A stretch of DNA of 64,000 nt, taken from contig OX621164.1 in assembly GCA_951640195.1 (NCBI GenBank), positions 3,734,510 to 3,798,509 of the forward strand. The letters run 5' to 3'. Origin of the DNA: Porpolomopsis calyptriformis (Eukaryota; Basidiomycota; Agaricomycetes; Agaricales; Hygrophoraceae). The translations under genes were made by a program, and so were the position numbers. Position 1 is the stretch's first letter; every line of letters begins with the position of its first letter. The notes beneath the pieces were generated by a model, which was given only the letters and a program-made list of their open reading frames with translations, was not told the DNA's origin and ran no database searches. Positions 43,888 to 56,600 of the stretch are shown one piece after another.

Positions 43888-44638
43888 TTGTGCCAAACAG
43901 GTGTCGCCTTTGTCGAGAAGGTCGGCTGCAGAGAGTAAAACGTTTGAAGGGCCCACAGAGATATGTTCCCTCGCTTTGTTCAGTGCGCTTGCAAGGCTGT
44001 CTATAATATGATGACCCGAATTCATCCAGGTATTTTGTTTTTTATATTTGTTGAAAATATCTGTCCATCCTATTATAGAACGTAGTATAAACCATCAGGA
44101 CTTTGGGAGCGATTCATCACGTACGATATTCCAATGGGTCGCCATGCATATAACTCTCCCAGCCCTGTTCTCTGCATGTGGTGAGATAAGCGTCACGGTC
44201 AGGCTTCGAGTGGCCAAAGGAGTGCATCGTTCGAACGGCCCAAGGCCGGGTACTCCAAGGTTGTTCATTAAAGCTGGAAGGGGGTTCCATTGCGAAGAAT
44301 TCTTCAAGGAGGTCATCCCTTAGCAGCTCTAAATAGCGCGACATCGATTTATCTCCAGAAACCAGGCTAGCCCAATATTGAAGATCAAGAAACGCAACCT
44401 GTTGGCACAGCATGAATGGCAAGGAAAAGTGGCGAGACTGATTCGTGATGATATTAAAGGCAATGAATTCCAATGGAAAATACTTCCAGCGTATCTTTGT
44501 ATCGGAACCCATCGGTTTGAACAGGTAGTTCTTTGAATTCTCCAATTCAAATAGACACAGCCAGCTGCTTGGTTGAACCTCTGAGATGCCATCCTGCCAT
44601 CTATGGGTATCGTTGAGAATAAAATCGAGATTTGCCAT
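43873..44638 (-). CDS. Paralogue C of the unnamed domain family, 2 exons
   Basis: Starts MANLDFILNDTHRWQDGISE at 44638. The core reads FLDLQYWASLVSGD, SRYLELLRDDLLEEFF, PWAVRTMHSFGHSKPDRDAY and YMHGDPLEY. A phase-1 intron (about 44065-44118) joins to RWTDIFNKYKKQNTWMNSG, and the frame ends at a TGA at 43873. Length is about 235 residues. The layout, including the intron position after DPxxY, matches paralogues A and B, so this is an independently standing member. The opposite orientation shows the three did not arise by simple tandem duplication alone, or that one was later inverted. Confidence 0.65.
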
Positions 44639-45876
44639 TGGATTCGGATTCGGTAGTGCTTTTGGAACTTGTGAATGTTTGTTAATCCTATATTTGGTAG
44701 GTGTTCAAATCGAGCCCAGCATAACTTATGCTTGGCTGCGCACTTCAAAAGAGGCAGTTTGGACAATCATGAGTGTAATTATAAAAGAAGGATGAACCAT
44801 AAAATCAAGTGAGATGTTGAGGTCATCTCCATTGGAACTAAAATCGATGAAATTTTATCACCGAAGGTCTCTTTTTCTCGTTTGAATAGTAGCGACTTTC
44901 TCATTGTATTACAGCATTCGTAACTGAAATTTACTGATAAACAGATCAACTGGCACTGATTCGTGGTGATCATGCAATGATTAGATGTACTTTGGGCATG
45001 GTGAAGTCAATTTAATGTAGACTAGTCAGCTGCCGCCTTAGCTAAATGTAAGTTTTCCAATTTGCTAATGATCCGCACCTACAAACCTACTCTGTGGTAT
45101 TGTTTTTCAGTAACTAGAAATTTTCATCACTGAAAAGATGTGAGGGGGTGATTGAGTGATTTAGTTACTGTTTTTCGTTGATTTCCCTTCCCTTCCTTCC
45201 AACAGTCTCATTTTGGCAAAGGTTTGCTAATGTCTTCAACCTTATCGATAGCCTGTATTATGGAACGCAATACTTGCCTGCTAAGAAAACTTTAAATGCC
45301 GTCAATCTACGACATGCCGAGGTAAAGGGCCTCGGGTACACCTAGTATAGCAACATAAGATTAAAGTACGGCTGAAAGACATCTTTGTGCTTCTTCAGAC
45401 GACTCAGAATCACTTATTTCTCACTTTGTAATGGAGCGTGACTGCCATCCTTGATGATGTTGGAGAAGCGGTGAATGGTTTGCACCTTGGTGAGTGGTCA
45501 TCTGGATACCAACACAAAAGGTCATAATGAAAATTCAATTCATAGGGAATATCCGACGTGCGTGAGCAGATGAAATGTAGGAAAAGAGAGTGCGGGAGTG
45601 AGAATGGGTACGAGGGCCACCCTGAGAAGAAGGTAAAGAGGAAGTTGGCTAAGGGAGAACAAGGTGGAATCTACAGACGGGAGGGATGGCAAGGGTCACC
45701 ATCCATGCTTCTCTACTGCATCCGAGAGATTGCGTGCCGAATCTTGATAACCATATTATTCAACACAGGGGCCTGATATTCAGATTTTTTAATGAAAGCC
45801 TTACCGTTCGATCCCAACCTCAGCATTTCCATCCTCTCGCCGTAACCGTTTGAAATCGTTTTGATCTCTCTGACCC
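44639..45876. other. Gene-poor stretch with interspersed repeat
   Basis: Holds the second copy of the short interspersed repeat (45258-45345). A basic open frame at 45558-45776 (+) has no recognised family and no other support. Otherwise nothing seen. Confidence 0.5.
45258..45345 (+). repeat. Short interspersed repeat, shared with 12550-12645 and 60212-60307
   Basis: Shares TTGCCTGCTAAGAAAACTTT and GACATGCCGAGGTAAAG with the copies inside the large direct repeat, in the same orientation. It lacks about 9 bases (AACCTGTC-like) present in the others. Confidence 0.7.
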
Positions 45877-46442
45877 CTAACCATCAATCCCATGGCTCTC
45901 CGTCGACTGTGGTCCAATGGGGTCATTATCAGTCCCCGGCTGGGTTGGCGCAGTGACGATCCCACAGTGGATTGTTTGCTGGATCTCTTCGGCTATCTTG
46001 CCATCGCCATCCGTTGTCGACTGGGTGTTTACCGACGGCTCTGCTATGGTTGTCATCTTCGTGTTCTTTGAATTGACATAGACGGTCGGTAGTGTTTCTT
46101 CAGTTTCCTCATCCGACAAAAATTTGGCCTTCCATTGCTTTCTTCTTCTCGGGCTGACAGCTTTGGGGATGTTCATCTCATTCGCCTAACACGTCCCCTC
46201 TGTCAACCTGAAAAAAAGGAAAAGAGCAAGCTCACCTGGTGATGTTGGGCAGCGTGACTTTGATTCCCCGCAGATCCTGGTCCCATGGGGTTTCCCTCAC
46301 CCTCCATCTGGTCTGAGGTCGTAACCCTCTGAGATTGAGATCTAGTGGCCAAGTGAGGCGACGCGGACACAGTCATGAAGAAGACTGCTGGAGATGGTCG
46401 TAGTAGAGGACCGTTCAGGTTCACCCTGTCAAACTGTGGCAT
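45877..46442 (-). CDS. Small hypothetical protein, 2 exons
   Basis: Starts MPQFDRVNLNGPLLRPSP at 46442. The first exon ends SHAAQHHQ at a GTGAGC donor. After an intron of about 50 bp the second exon reads ANEMNIPKAVSPRRRKQWKA and FLSDEETEETLPTVYVNS, stopping at 45877. About 170 residues, mostly polar and predicted disordered, with one basic patch (PRRRKQWKAK). No family recognised. It is divergent from the F-box B gene, with about 115 bp between the start codons. Confidence 0.45.
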
Positions 46443-46557
46443 TTTAAGCGACCCTAGCCACGTGAATAATCGATTTTAGTTGAGAGTGAGTCAAAGCGTC
46501 GAGGTCGACTTAGTATATAGAGCAGCCGAAAGTCTCCCAAAACCACCATCATCCATC

Positions 46558-47361
46558 ATGATTTCCCTTCCCATAGATCTGTGGCTCAAAATTATCCCCT
46601 ACATTCAGAACTCGTCCCAAGATCTGCTCGCACTGGCACTAGTAAACAGGAACTTTGCCTCCGTTGTGTTTCCATTCCTGGCCCGATACATGCTTGTCGA
46701 TCCAATGCCAAAGCCGCAACACCCGATTCGTTTCCTTGAATTCACCTCCATCAGGAATTGGCACGGCGGTTGGGTTCAGCAAAATTTGAAGAGGGCTGGG
46801 AGCAACCTGAGGGTCACCAGGTTGGGATTCAATACGTCCGGTTGTCAGTGTTTCAGGTTATTCCTATGTGTCTGGGTTTTATCGCTAACCCCGCATGAAG
46901 ATGACTGCGTCGAACTCACGCACCTAAACTTTTTCCACAACGTGTGGCTCAGGGAAGTTACCCTCTCTGGATTACGACTAAGACGGCCGGGTAACGTCAA
47001 CCTAATCGATATCTCGAGGATATTTGCTGGATGTTCTATGGAAGATTTGACCAAGTTCACTCTCGATCTTACACGGGCCAACTGGGATAACTGCATCAAA
47101 GTCAATTGGGCCCTCCTCGACGCATATCTTTCCTCGAGACCTTCCCTTCAATCTGTGCACATTTTAGGCCCTCTGTCTGTGATGGAGGTCAGCGATATCA
47201 TGCCACTGGTCACCGCGAAGGGCATCCTTGATGTCACGTTCAGGCCAACTTTGCCGGAACCATCGGTACCATTGGTACCATGGCCATCTATATCTGGGCA
47301 GATACGTAGGAGGAAGTTTCGAAGAAGGAAGGGGAGTGGAACGGGGCAGGATACAGGTTGA
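46558..47361 (+). CDS. F-box-like protein (F-box B)
   Basis: Starts MISLPIDLWLKIIPYIQN at ATG 46558. It is about 70% identical by eye to F-box A over its whole length (same LPxxLW F-box start, GCQCFRLFLCVWVLSL, LREVTLSGLRLRRPG, YLSSRPSLQSVHILGPL). The C-terminus reads past the point where F-box A stops and ends in a basic tail (GQIRRRKFRRRKGSGTG). As in F-box A, the likely role is a Skp1-binding adaptor with a short leucine-rich region. Homology to F-box A continues into 3' noncoding sequence to about 47604, so the pair forms a large inverted duplication. Confidence 0.75.
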   Translation: MISLPIDLWLKIIPYIQNSSQDLLALALVNRNFASVVFPFLARYMLVDPMPKPQHPIRFLEFTSIRNWHGGWVQQNLKRAGSNLRVTRLGFNTSGCQCFRLFLCVWVLSLTPHEDDCVELTHLNFFHNVWLREVTLSGLRLRRPGNVNLIDISRIFAGCSMEDLTKFTLDLTRANWDNCIKVNWALLDAYLSSRPSLQSVHILGPLSVMEVSDIMPLVTAKGILDVTFRPTLPEPSVPLVPWPSISGQIRRRKFRRRKGSGTGQDTG

Positions 47362-48137
47362 ATAGGAATGGGGCAATGTTATCCTGTAACAATCTGTTGA
47401 AATGGATCCGTTATGACCCTGGCTGATACTGACCAGTCCGAAGTGGAAGATATTGTCCTCTTGAGACTACCCAAGCCGAAGTCAGAGAACACAGAGAGAG
47501 ATCGTTGTCATTGTTACTACATACATTTGCATCTGTGTCTACTTTTTATATGTATGCGACATCAAAGGGGTCAGGGCTTTGTGATCCTTTGATAGCACGA
47601 TAGCCGATTGGTTGTTTGAAAAGATAGTTGAGACGGGATTGGGCCAAATACTTCACCAATAAAGGTGCGGAGCCATAAGGCTTCCTTTGCAGCACGAGTT
47701 GCTACATATTTAGCTTTAGGGATCTCTCCGATGGGAAATGGCAGGGCGAATCTGCGTGGGTGACAAAAGCAACAGTTCGATATTACTTGCAGCCGCTGCG
47801 CAATCCAACAATCTTTCTTCTCAGTAATATCGTGCTATCAAAGGATCACAAAGCGCTTCGCTTTGTAGGTTAGACCCCTTCGATGTCGTATACATATAAA
47901 AAGTAGACACAGATGCAGCAACAATGACAACGATCTCTCTCTGTGTTCTCCGCCTTGGGCTTGGGTCGTCTCAAGAGGACGATATCTTCCAATCCAGACT
48001 CATCAGTATCAGGCAGGGTCATCATACGCGATCCATTGCAACAGATGGCTACAGGATAACGTCACCACATTCCCATTCAACCCGTATCCTGCCCCCTTCC
48101 ACTACCCTTCCTTCTTCAAAACTTCTTCCTGCCTCGC

Positions 48138-48881
48138 TTACATACCCACCCACGATAGGGATGGCCATGGTACCGATGGTTCCGGCAGGGTTGGCATGGA
48201 TGTCACCCTAAGGATGCCCTTGGTGCCAATCAGTGGCATGATATCGTTGACCTCTATCACAAACAGAGGGCCTAAAATGTGCACAGATTGAAGGGAAGGT
48301 CTCGAGGAAAGATATGCGTCGAGGAGGGCCCAATTGACGTTGACGCAGTTATCCAGGTTGGCCCGTGTAAGATCCAGAGTGAACTTGGTCAAAGCACTCA
48401 TCAGACATCCAGCAAATATTCTCGAGATATCGATTGTGTCGTAGTGACCCGGCATTTTTAGTCGTAATCCAGAGAGGGTAACTTCCCTGAGGTATAAGTT
48501 GCGGGAAAAGCTTAACCGCTCGAGTTCTAGGCAGTCATCTTTATGCGGGATTAGTGATAAAGCCCAGACATATAGGAATAAACTAAAACACTGACATCCG
48601 GAGGCATCGAATCCCAACCTGGCGACCCACAGGTTACTCCCGGCCATCTCCAGATGTTCCTGAACCAAATCGCCGCCCCACTCCGAAATGGCGGTGAACT
48701 CAACAAGGTGGATAGGGTGTCGCGGCTGTGGCAATGGATTGACGATGGCATATTGGGCCAGGGAGGGCAACACAGCGGAGGAAACATCCCTATTCACTAG
48801 GGATAGTGCGAGTAGATCCCTGGGCCTGTCCTGAATGTGGGAGATTATTTTGAACCACAGCTCTAGGGGAAGGAGGATCAT
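48138..48881 (-). CDS. F-box-like protein (F-box A, copy 2)
   Basis: Identical to the gene at 476-1219: 247 residues, F-box start LPLELWFKIISHIQD, short leucine-rich remainder. Here its left neighbour is visible: the tail-to-tail paralogue F-box B at 46558-47361. Confidence 0.75.
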   Translation of the reverse strand: MILLPLELWFKIISHIQDRPRDLLALSLVNRDVSSAVLPSLAQYAIVNPLPQPRHPIHLVEFTAISEWGGDLVQEHLEMAGSNLWVARLGFDASGCQCFSLFLYVWALSLIPHKDDCLELERLSFSRNLYLREVTLSGLRLKMPGHYDTIDISRIFAGCLMSALTKFTLDLTRANLDNCVNVNWALLDAYLSSRPSLQSVHILGPLFVIEVNDIMPLIGTKGILRVTSMPTLPEPSVPWPSLSWVGM

Positions 48882-48996
48882 GATGGATGGTGGGTGGTGG
48901 CTTAGGGAGAAAGTGGAGAATTGGGGTCGAGAAAAAATGAGGGGATTTTATAGTGTGGATGCCACGATTATTGTGGCTTGTGGCAAACGAGCTCTG

Positions 48997-49302
48997 CCCA
49001 CGCTCACTGTCGATTGGCTTGGTTTTCTCGCCCCTTAATTCTCAGACCGCGGTAGGTTCATGTCCTGTCAGCGAACGCTGCATGCGTCATGCAGTTAGTC
49101 AGTGCTACACAGCGCTATGTTACCATTCACCTTCGGTCGGCCTGGTTCTTGCCTCTTAGCTTCACTGCACCACAATGTATCACCACCTTTTAACCAAGTA
49201 CACTCTGTTCGGAACAGAGCGGTTCGGTTCAGAGGAGTACACTGAAACTCTGTTAGACTGCTCTCCAACCTTTGCTTCAAACGGAATGCATTTATTTCAG
49301 CC
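48997..49302. repeat. Left inverted terminal repeat of the 14-kb gene block (copy 2)
   Basis: Same sequence as 1335-1640, including the 17-bp palindrome at 49203-49219. Partner of 62852-63262. Confidence 0.7.
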
Positions 49303-49539
49303 AGGCCTCTAAGTGAACGCAAGGGAGAAGGGCAGGTAGAAGAAGGTGGCAGGATCAGGATCGAATGGCGCAGTGTTATTCCACAGTTGTCCTCTACTTT
49401 TTAGCTCAATCTACAGCTCCATCGACTCAATACGGTATATGCAGTGAAGTATAGCAGGCGTAGCTGATAAATCTCGACAAACAAACCATACTTGCCCCGA
49501 TCACTTTAGTGCATCTTGCTAAATCTCTTGATAAAATCC

Positions 49540-51546
49540 ATGGAGACTGATTTGCATGCTCTCGAAACTAGCTGGTGGCCTGTTGGAAAGGTCCCGCAGG
49601 CCACGGTTCCGCTATCCTCACGATGCTATATCAAAAACACCACCCAGGATGGACTCATGTCAGTCCAAGCGGCCCAACATATTTGTTCTCTCCCGATAAA
49701 GTGGAGGCCAATATTCACCGTCATTGACTTGTGCCAGCTTCAGCTGCAATTTCAAAAAGAGGATGGAGGGAGTCATCTTGGAAAGTTGATGGTATGGTAT
49801 GACATGCTTAGGACGTATATCATAAAGGAAGCGCAAAGAGAAAAGCCTGCGTCTGGCAGTCTTTGGATTCCTGATGTCGTTCATCGGTTCTGTGTTCGAC
49901 TGGAGCTAGGGAAGGCCCACCAGCCCAAAAAACTCAAAGCATTCGAAGCCGAGCTTAGAAGCCATTATTCTTCCAGACAACACTGGTGGTATGGTAAGAT
50001 ATCGATATTTTCAAGGCTAGGCTTGAGTAATAAATGCTTGTATACCCAGACCTTTTATCCTGGAAGCAGAGCAAAGAATTCTACTGGCTTCCCCAAGTCC
50101 TAAAATCCATTGATCCTTTCAGTGACCGATCGAATTGCACCACCTGGCTTGACGGTTTCGAAGCAGACTGCATCTTATTTGGGTTCACCAATCGTTTGGA
50201 GGCTGTCGCGATCTCCTCCGTGGAACTTGAGCGTGTACCTGAGCTTGAACTTGGACCTGGGTATGAACACGAACACGAATATGAACAAGATGATAACGAT
50301 CAAGGTGAGGGTGAAGGTGAAGGTGTGTGATCCTGATGTCAATTCGATAGCTTGTTAAGTACTTATCATTCAATTAATTTCATGAGCTCCAAAAAGGAAG
50401 CGAGGACGCCCACGCAAGGACAAGCATGTTGAATTATCTAATGATTTCCCCAAAGCATGGATTCTGAGGAGTGGAGAGAGGGTTGCATCTTGCCCTATGG
50501 ATTTCTTTCAGACCCTCCCTGCATTAACGGGGGGTGATGTCCCCAGAAAAAAGGCCATGAGAAAGGTACCGACTATGTTATTTTTCAATGGCGTCATATT
50601 CACCATACACAGAGAATTCAAGCGAATACAAAACCAGAAGCAGAAGCAGGCGTCTCAGCAAAGTCACTACCTGCTTCTCCTGGCAAGGACTTCCAGGTTT
50701 GTTTGTAGTTTTATGTTTGTATTTGAATGATTTGTACAGGTAAGACGCCCTAAGCAGCCCTCATTGGCAAGGCGTATACCCTCCTCAGCTATACCATCTG
50801 TGAATCACCCTCAGCAGGTGGGTCTTATCTTCTTCATACCTAGTCAGAAGCAATGGCGATTTATCCAAGAATTCGTCCAGAAAAATCGAAATCGAAATCT
50901 ATCCGAAAGCCTGCTTGTAGGTCTGGATCCAGAAATAGAGGTTGAGAAAAGGAAAAGGGTATAGTATTTTCCCCATCATGTGCCTCGTGTATGCTTATAT
51001 GTATGTCTCCTAGGATACGAAGGGGAAGGGGCGCGCTACAGACACCACTCTGGTGGGTATCAGGCTTGCATTCGAGTCATTCGGAGTACAAGTCCAGATG
51101 GATGGTGACGGTAGCCATCCTTTTTCTTCTAGGTCGTGGATGATGGTCACGATAAGCTAGAACCAGAACCCATCCCACGTTGGGTGAAATTGCTCCTTCA
51201 GCCACTCAGCGGTAATGCAGATGACCTCGCAACCCACCTCCTTGATCTATCGGATGCAACGAAAGGATACGACAAGAAAGGCATATGGGTCGATTTGTCA
51301 CACTTTGATGTAGACATGGTATGTCTTTCTGTCGAATATGGGGGTATTGCATCCATCCATTTTTCTGACTAGATCAAGAATCTGGTGATGGAGTGGAAAA
51401 AGCGACAAGACTTGGCAAATTTCACTATGTTTGAGGACAACGACGAGTTGGTTTTCATGAAGAGAACGTTCAAAGGCATACACGCCCTCATTGCCAAAGG
51501 TGCCATGCACAACTTTCATAAGTATGTTGAGGAAATGATGAAATGA
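49540..51546 (+). CDS. AT-hook protein of unknown function, spliced (copy 2)
   Basis: Same exon layout and AT-hook (KRKRGRPRKDK) as the gene at 1878-3884. It carries two of the three substitutions seen between the large repeat copies: 50109 A changes Val to Ile in the segment VLKSxDPFSD, and 51331 G lies in an intron. Neither disrupts the gene. Confidence 0.6.
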
Positions 51547-51680
51547 AGACAAGGTTGCGATGCACAAATGAATAGAATGGCTGAATGAACGAATGCTGAA
51601 CGAATGCTGAATGCTATTACAGCTAATAAAGCTACCCCATCTTCAGACAAAAACCAGGTGAATAGTACAGTGAGTGTATA

Positions 51681-53288
51681 TTAAGATTCCTTGCGATCGC
51701 CAATCCTAAGCTTCCCAGAAACCAGCTCCATGATCATCATATTCCGAAAATCAGCAACATCAGCCTCTTCCAAAACTGAAGGTATAGCCATACCGTTGAC
51801 CAGCCACTTGAGATATTGACAGGTATACACCCCGCAATCTGTGGACCCTTTTTGTTGCGGCACAGACATATCTGTTTCGCAATTCCACCCAGAGAGATTA
51901 TAATTCACCTCAGTGGTGAGATAATCGCTGACAGCCTTTTTCGACACCTGTCAGCATTTAATCAGGAACTCTGTGGCTTGAAAATCTCACTTTAATAATG
52001 CCTGCCCGGGTCTTCGCATTTCCGCATGCAGTCATACTATCATAGAACTCCCAGCGTCGATCCGTGAAGTTCATCCTCAGCAGCAGCCAGTGATTTTGGT
52101 TTTGGTTTACGGGGATATAAAGGGACTTCAAGGTTTCCAACGTCTCGTTGATGGAGGACAAAGCAGCTGCATACCATCCACGTTTGACCTTTTGGCCATT
52201 CTTGGTAACCTGTCAGATCGATGGAAGGAAGGAAACGTTTGGGAAAAGGGCTTACCAACTCTGCAGAGAGCAACCTTGTTGCGCCACCATAATCCTTGTG
52301 GTCTAGGTTTGATACCTGAGGCCAGAAATATGTCGATATCAGTTTTACTTCTTTATCCTTATTCTGAGCCCGACAGAGATCGATGTATGAGCCTAGGATA
52401 GAGTCATCCAATTCGGCGCCTGGGTTAAGCTTTTGTAGAGCTTTGTGGTCAACGAGGGAGGTGGAGCGTGGGCATACCAAGGATGGGTCTGCAAGCAGAC
52501 GTATCCAAGGCATCGTGGAACGCTCTTCCTTGGAGAAAAAGGCATAGATCGGGGTGTCGACAAATTTCAATGGTTTGTTTGCCTCTTTTACACCAAATAG
52601 TTAGTCTTCAACAAGCAGAGAAAACGCAATGTCTTACCAGCTGCAATAGTACTGCTTGGGCATGCTCGCAAAAACACATGGAATTGCCAGGCGTAAAGTC
52701 TTGTCTTTTTCTCTGGGAAGCCTAGGTGGTCTTTTGAAATTTCTAGCCACCTGGGCAGATAAAGCTGGACACTGGGGGTTTTTAAAGCCCTTTCCCACTC
52801 TGCGTGTCAATTAAAATTAAAATCGAAGCGTGAATAAATATCTCATTACACTCACCGTCCAGAGAGGGTGCAGGCATGCCTTCATCCTTCCAGGCACCAT
52901 ATCTCTTAATGAGTTCCATAAAGTCATTGCGGCCCTCTGGGATATGGGTGCATCCACAGAATGTTCGCCATAGCCATGGGGTGAGGACTTCAGGCGAGCG
53001 CAAATTATGCCCCTTCACCCCCTTGAAGTAGTCCTCTATGGCAGCACGCAACCGAGTGTGGTAGTTGTAGTTATGGCTGTACTGGCCAGTAGCACTTGTA
53101 TGCCAATACATGTAGTGCGCATCAAAGAGCGCAAGCTCGAATGCTGGGAGGCCATCATCATGCAATTCGCAGCATATCGTGCCTATCCAGATGAAATTAC
53201 GTCCAAAGGTCCATTTAGTGAACTTGCTAACGGGGGGGGTTGTCGACTGATTCCAGAGGCTTTCATCGTTGGCGAAAACTTCAGCCAT
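51681..53288 (-). CDS. Ulp1-like cysteine protease, spliced (copy 2)
   Basis: No difference from the gene at 4019-5626 was seen. The His-Asp-Gln-Cys catalytic set (NHWLL, FYDSM, PQQKGSTDCG) is intact, so both copies could make an active deSUMOylase-type enzyme. Confidence 0.85.
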
Positions 53289-53458
53289 TCCTTAATTCCA
53301 GCTTAAGTTGATTCGCGTACACTAACGGAACCCACACATAAACACTCACCTCACAAAGCGACTCTATGTGAGGCTTCGGGGTTTCCTAGAAATCCTTATA
53401 GGACTAGCCACCAGTTCACTTTACTTCACTTCTTGCAGCCTTCGTTTGCCTGTCGATT

Positions 53459-53639
53459 AAATCAAATCACGACACAACTCATGAAACTCACTGCGTGAGC
53501 CAAAGCCCTGGGACAACCCACTTATAAGGCTGCGAACAAAGTTGCAGAGTTGGTTGTGTATAGTAATATAGAACTAACTAGTGCATCTTAGCGCATACAT
53601 TTGCTGAATTCAAAAAAAAAAAAATCAAATCAAATCACG
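53459..53639 (+). mobile_element. 5'-truncated LINE-like insertion with target-site duplication (copy 2)
   Basis: Same as 5797-5977, with target-site duplications at 53459-53471 and 53627-53639. Its presence in both copies shows that the retroelement inserted before the large duplication. Confidence 0.8.
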
Positions 53640-53696
53640 TGAGTCTCTTTTTCCTTAGCGCCGTTACAACAGACTTTTCATACACGATTAGCTGCA

Positions 53697-56600
53697 ATGC
53701 CCCATACACAATCAGCGACTAGCAACTTTCATGGGGATGATTACTCTGATAGTGATTCCTCCCAAGGCAACCCACCCTCTCCGATGAATATCTCCCCGAC
53801 CCAAGGCCACACAACCAATCAACCTTCACCACGCTATACCCCTGAACCCAATGAAGGTGGTTGGAATCCCAACGATTTCCTGAACATCTCACCTTCTCCC
53901 AAAATTTCTGCACGCGGCATAGAGTATGAACAAACAAACAAACATATCTTTATGTCTCTTTATTAACATATCATCACCAACTAGCACGCAGCCAAATGCC
54001 CTCATCCACCAACCACCCCTTACCCAAGCCACCCAGCCTCCTTCCGATCCTGGCCAAGAGCGCCAAGTAGGTGAACAGACCCACCAGTCGGCTCCATCTC
54101 CATCTACCTCCACATCTCGGCCCATCGATCTCACGAAAGACAAGGCCGACTCACACAGGTATGTATTGGATCTGATCTGTGGCATAGCATAATGACCCAC
54201 ATTCTGTGGTAGTCTAGAGCCATTGTTGGCAGCATTGGAACAGGTGCAAGTCGGAAACAAACTAACGCTCGCAACATTTGAAAATACCGGCAACCAAGCC
54301 ACCGCCCCAGCCCAGCCCATTCCTGCATCCAAACCCACCGCCCCTGCCAAACCCGCCGCCCGAGCCCAAACCACCGCCCCAGCTAAAACCGCCGCCCGAG
54401 CCCAAACCACCGCCCCAGCTAAAACCGCCGCCACCGCCAACCCTGCTGCCCCAGCCAAATCCGCCACTGTCAACCCCACTGCCCCTGCCAAATCCACCGC
54501 CCCTGCCAAACCCGCCGCCCCAGCCCAAACCACTGCCCCAGCCAAACCCGCCGCCACCGCCAACCCTGCTGCCCCAGCCAAATCCGCCCCCCCAGCTAAA
54601 TCCGCCCCCCCAGCCAAATCCACCGCCCCTGCGACACCTGCCGCCCCTGCCAACCCTGCCGCCCCAGCCAAGGATACAGCTAATCAACCTGCTGCTGTGA
54701 TGCGCGGCAGTATAGCAGAGAACCAGCCCGAGTTCAATTTCGACCTCGGTGACTTGGCAAACATTCCATGTACATCATCCTACATTGTTTCTTTGATGAA
54801 CAGTTGTTGACATTACACACTCTTTTTAAACAAAGCAACCAGCTCGAGCGGAGGCAAGCCAACATCACCTCCACTTCAGGATGAAAACTTCGGCATTGAT
54901 CCGATGCTCACAGCATCATCTTCAATCAACAACCATCCGTTGCCTGCATCCTCCCCCTCCCTGGATCCACCATCTCAACCCAATGCGAAGCATGTGGGTG
55001 CAGAGAGGAGGAGTTCGTCAAGTGGAGCGACGAAAAAACAGACTTCCAACCGTGTGCCCGAGAAGAGGAAGAGGAAGGCTGCTGCAGGTGGCCGTGCAGT
55101 GAAGCGACGGCGCTATGGGTTTCACACGTCAACCTGCATCACGGATGCACTGCCAGGAAACCCTGGCGAAGACTTTCTCCATTCATTGGAGAACATGGAT
55201 AAACTGACGTCGGAAACGGCATCATCATCTCAAGATGATGATGAAGCACAAGGCAAGGGGTCGGCAAAGATGGTAAGAAGATGGGAGGAAAAATAATTTA
55301 TTACGAGTCCCGCTAATATGCTGCATGTTTTGGATAGTTTTGCCAATATTGTAGTGATGGTGGGTCATTTGTGGTATGCAGTGAACCAGGGTGTGGTGTC
55401 ATGCTGTGTGTTTCCTCGGACTCGACTGCGTGTGTCCAGTGGGATGTTCCTGAGGGAACTCCATGGTACTGCCTGAGGCATTGTCGCCTCAAAAAAATAC
55501 TTCCCAAGGTTTGGATCTACTTCATGCAAGACAACACCACTGATTTTCCTTCTTCAGTATACAATCAACTCACGAATAAAATCATTCTTCCACGGGGGGA
55601 GGGTTATAACCCCCCTCCTCTACATCCACATATACACATGTGAGGCAAGAATGGTCAAAGAGACACTAACCGCCCCGAATATCGCAGGGCGATTGAAAGA
55701 CTTTTACAAGCACGAGCAGGATGACCAGGTGAGGGACGTTTCCTCGAATGACCGAGTGATTTAGGCTTATGGTATTCTATAAACAGCTCCAGACTATATA
55801 CGTTTACTTGAATAATGGACGCACTCTCAAAGCATTGCGCTCACAAGCGGTGGAGTGGATAAAGCGATTCCCGAACTCAGCAGTCCTTGTCGTCCTTGAA
55901 GGCCATACTACAGTTCAAACGGGGGAGTTAGTCTACGCATTCCCAGGGGCCAAAACCAACCGCCACGCCCACATCACCGAAGTAAGTAGTTGTTGGAGGA
56001 CTTCATAAGAAGATGCTATCGTCGAACTGGAACTGAACCGGAACCGGTTTCCCCAGATTCTACGCGCTACTATGCAGGATGCATACGATCCCGTGTTTAT
56101 GCAGAACCCATCAATCAAGGGCTTGATTGCCCTGTGCTGTGGGCACACATTTCACCACGAGGGAAGTCTACAGTCGTGGAAGTCCCTGGTTGAAAGGTAT
56201 GCAGGATTTCCCTCTTCCCCTTCCCCTTTGCGACTTCTGCCCAACAATCAATAAACCGTTTTATCCCTCCTTCTAGTAATATCTTCACTTGGGTCATTGG
56301 ATTCTCCGCAAAGGTGTTATCGCCTATCAAAGTCACATCTGCATTGCCGTTATTCGTTGAGCTGGCATTCCTTCAGCAAGAGAAGAACATGCAGGATGTG
56401 GAGGAAGCGCTGCATCGGTCATTTGACCGAGTAGACATCCTCTCACACACACCCGTCCTGCTCATTCGTGCATGGAAGGGATCGGAATCGGAATCAGGAG
56501 GTGACATTTCCGTCACGCAATTCGCGCTCTCCAACGAGGACTGCCCATGGGGATTGGATCCTCCGGCATGTCCGACATGTGGTGTGGGCTGTTTTGTAAC

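Larger units (their letters stand above)
46558..48881. repeat. Imperfect ~2.3 kb palindrome of two F-box genes
   Basis: Arm 1 (46558-47604, F-box B) and arm 2 (47827-48881, F-box A of copy 2, inverted) match through the coding region and about 250 bp of 3' sequence. Examples are CACAGAGAGAGATCGTTGTC near 47489, which pairs with its reverse complement near 47926, and TTTGTGATCCTTTGATAGCA, which pairs near 47827. The axis is near 47719 and the unpaired spacer is about 220 bp. Divergence of the arms indicates that the inversion is much older than the 47.66-kb repeat. Confidence 0.85.
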
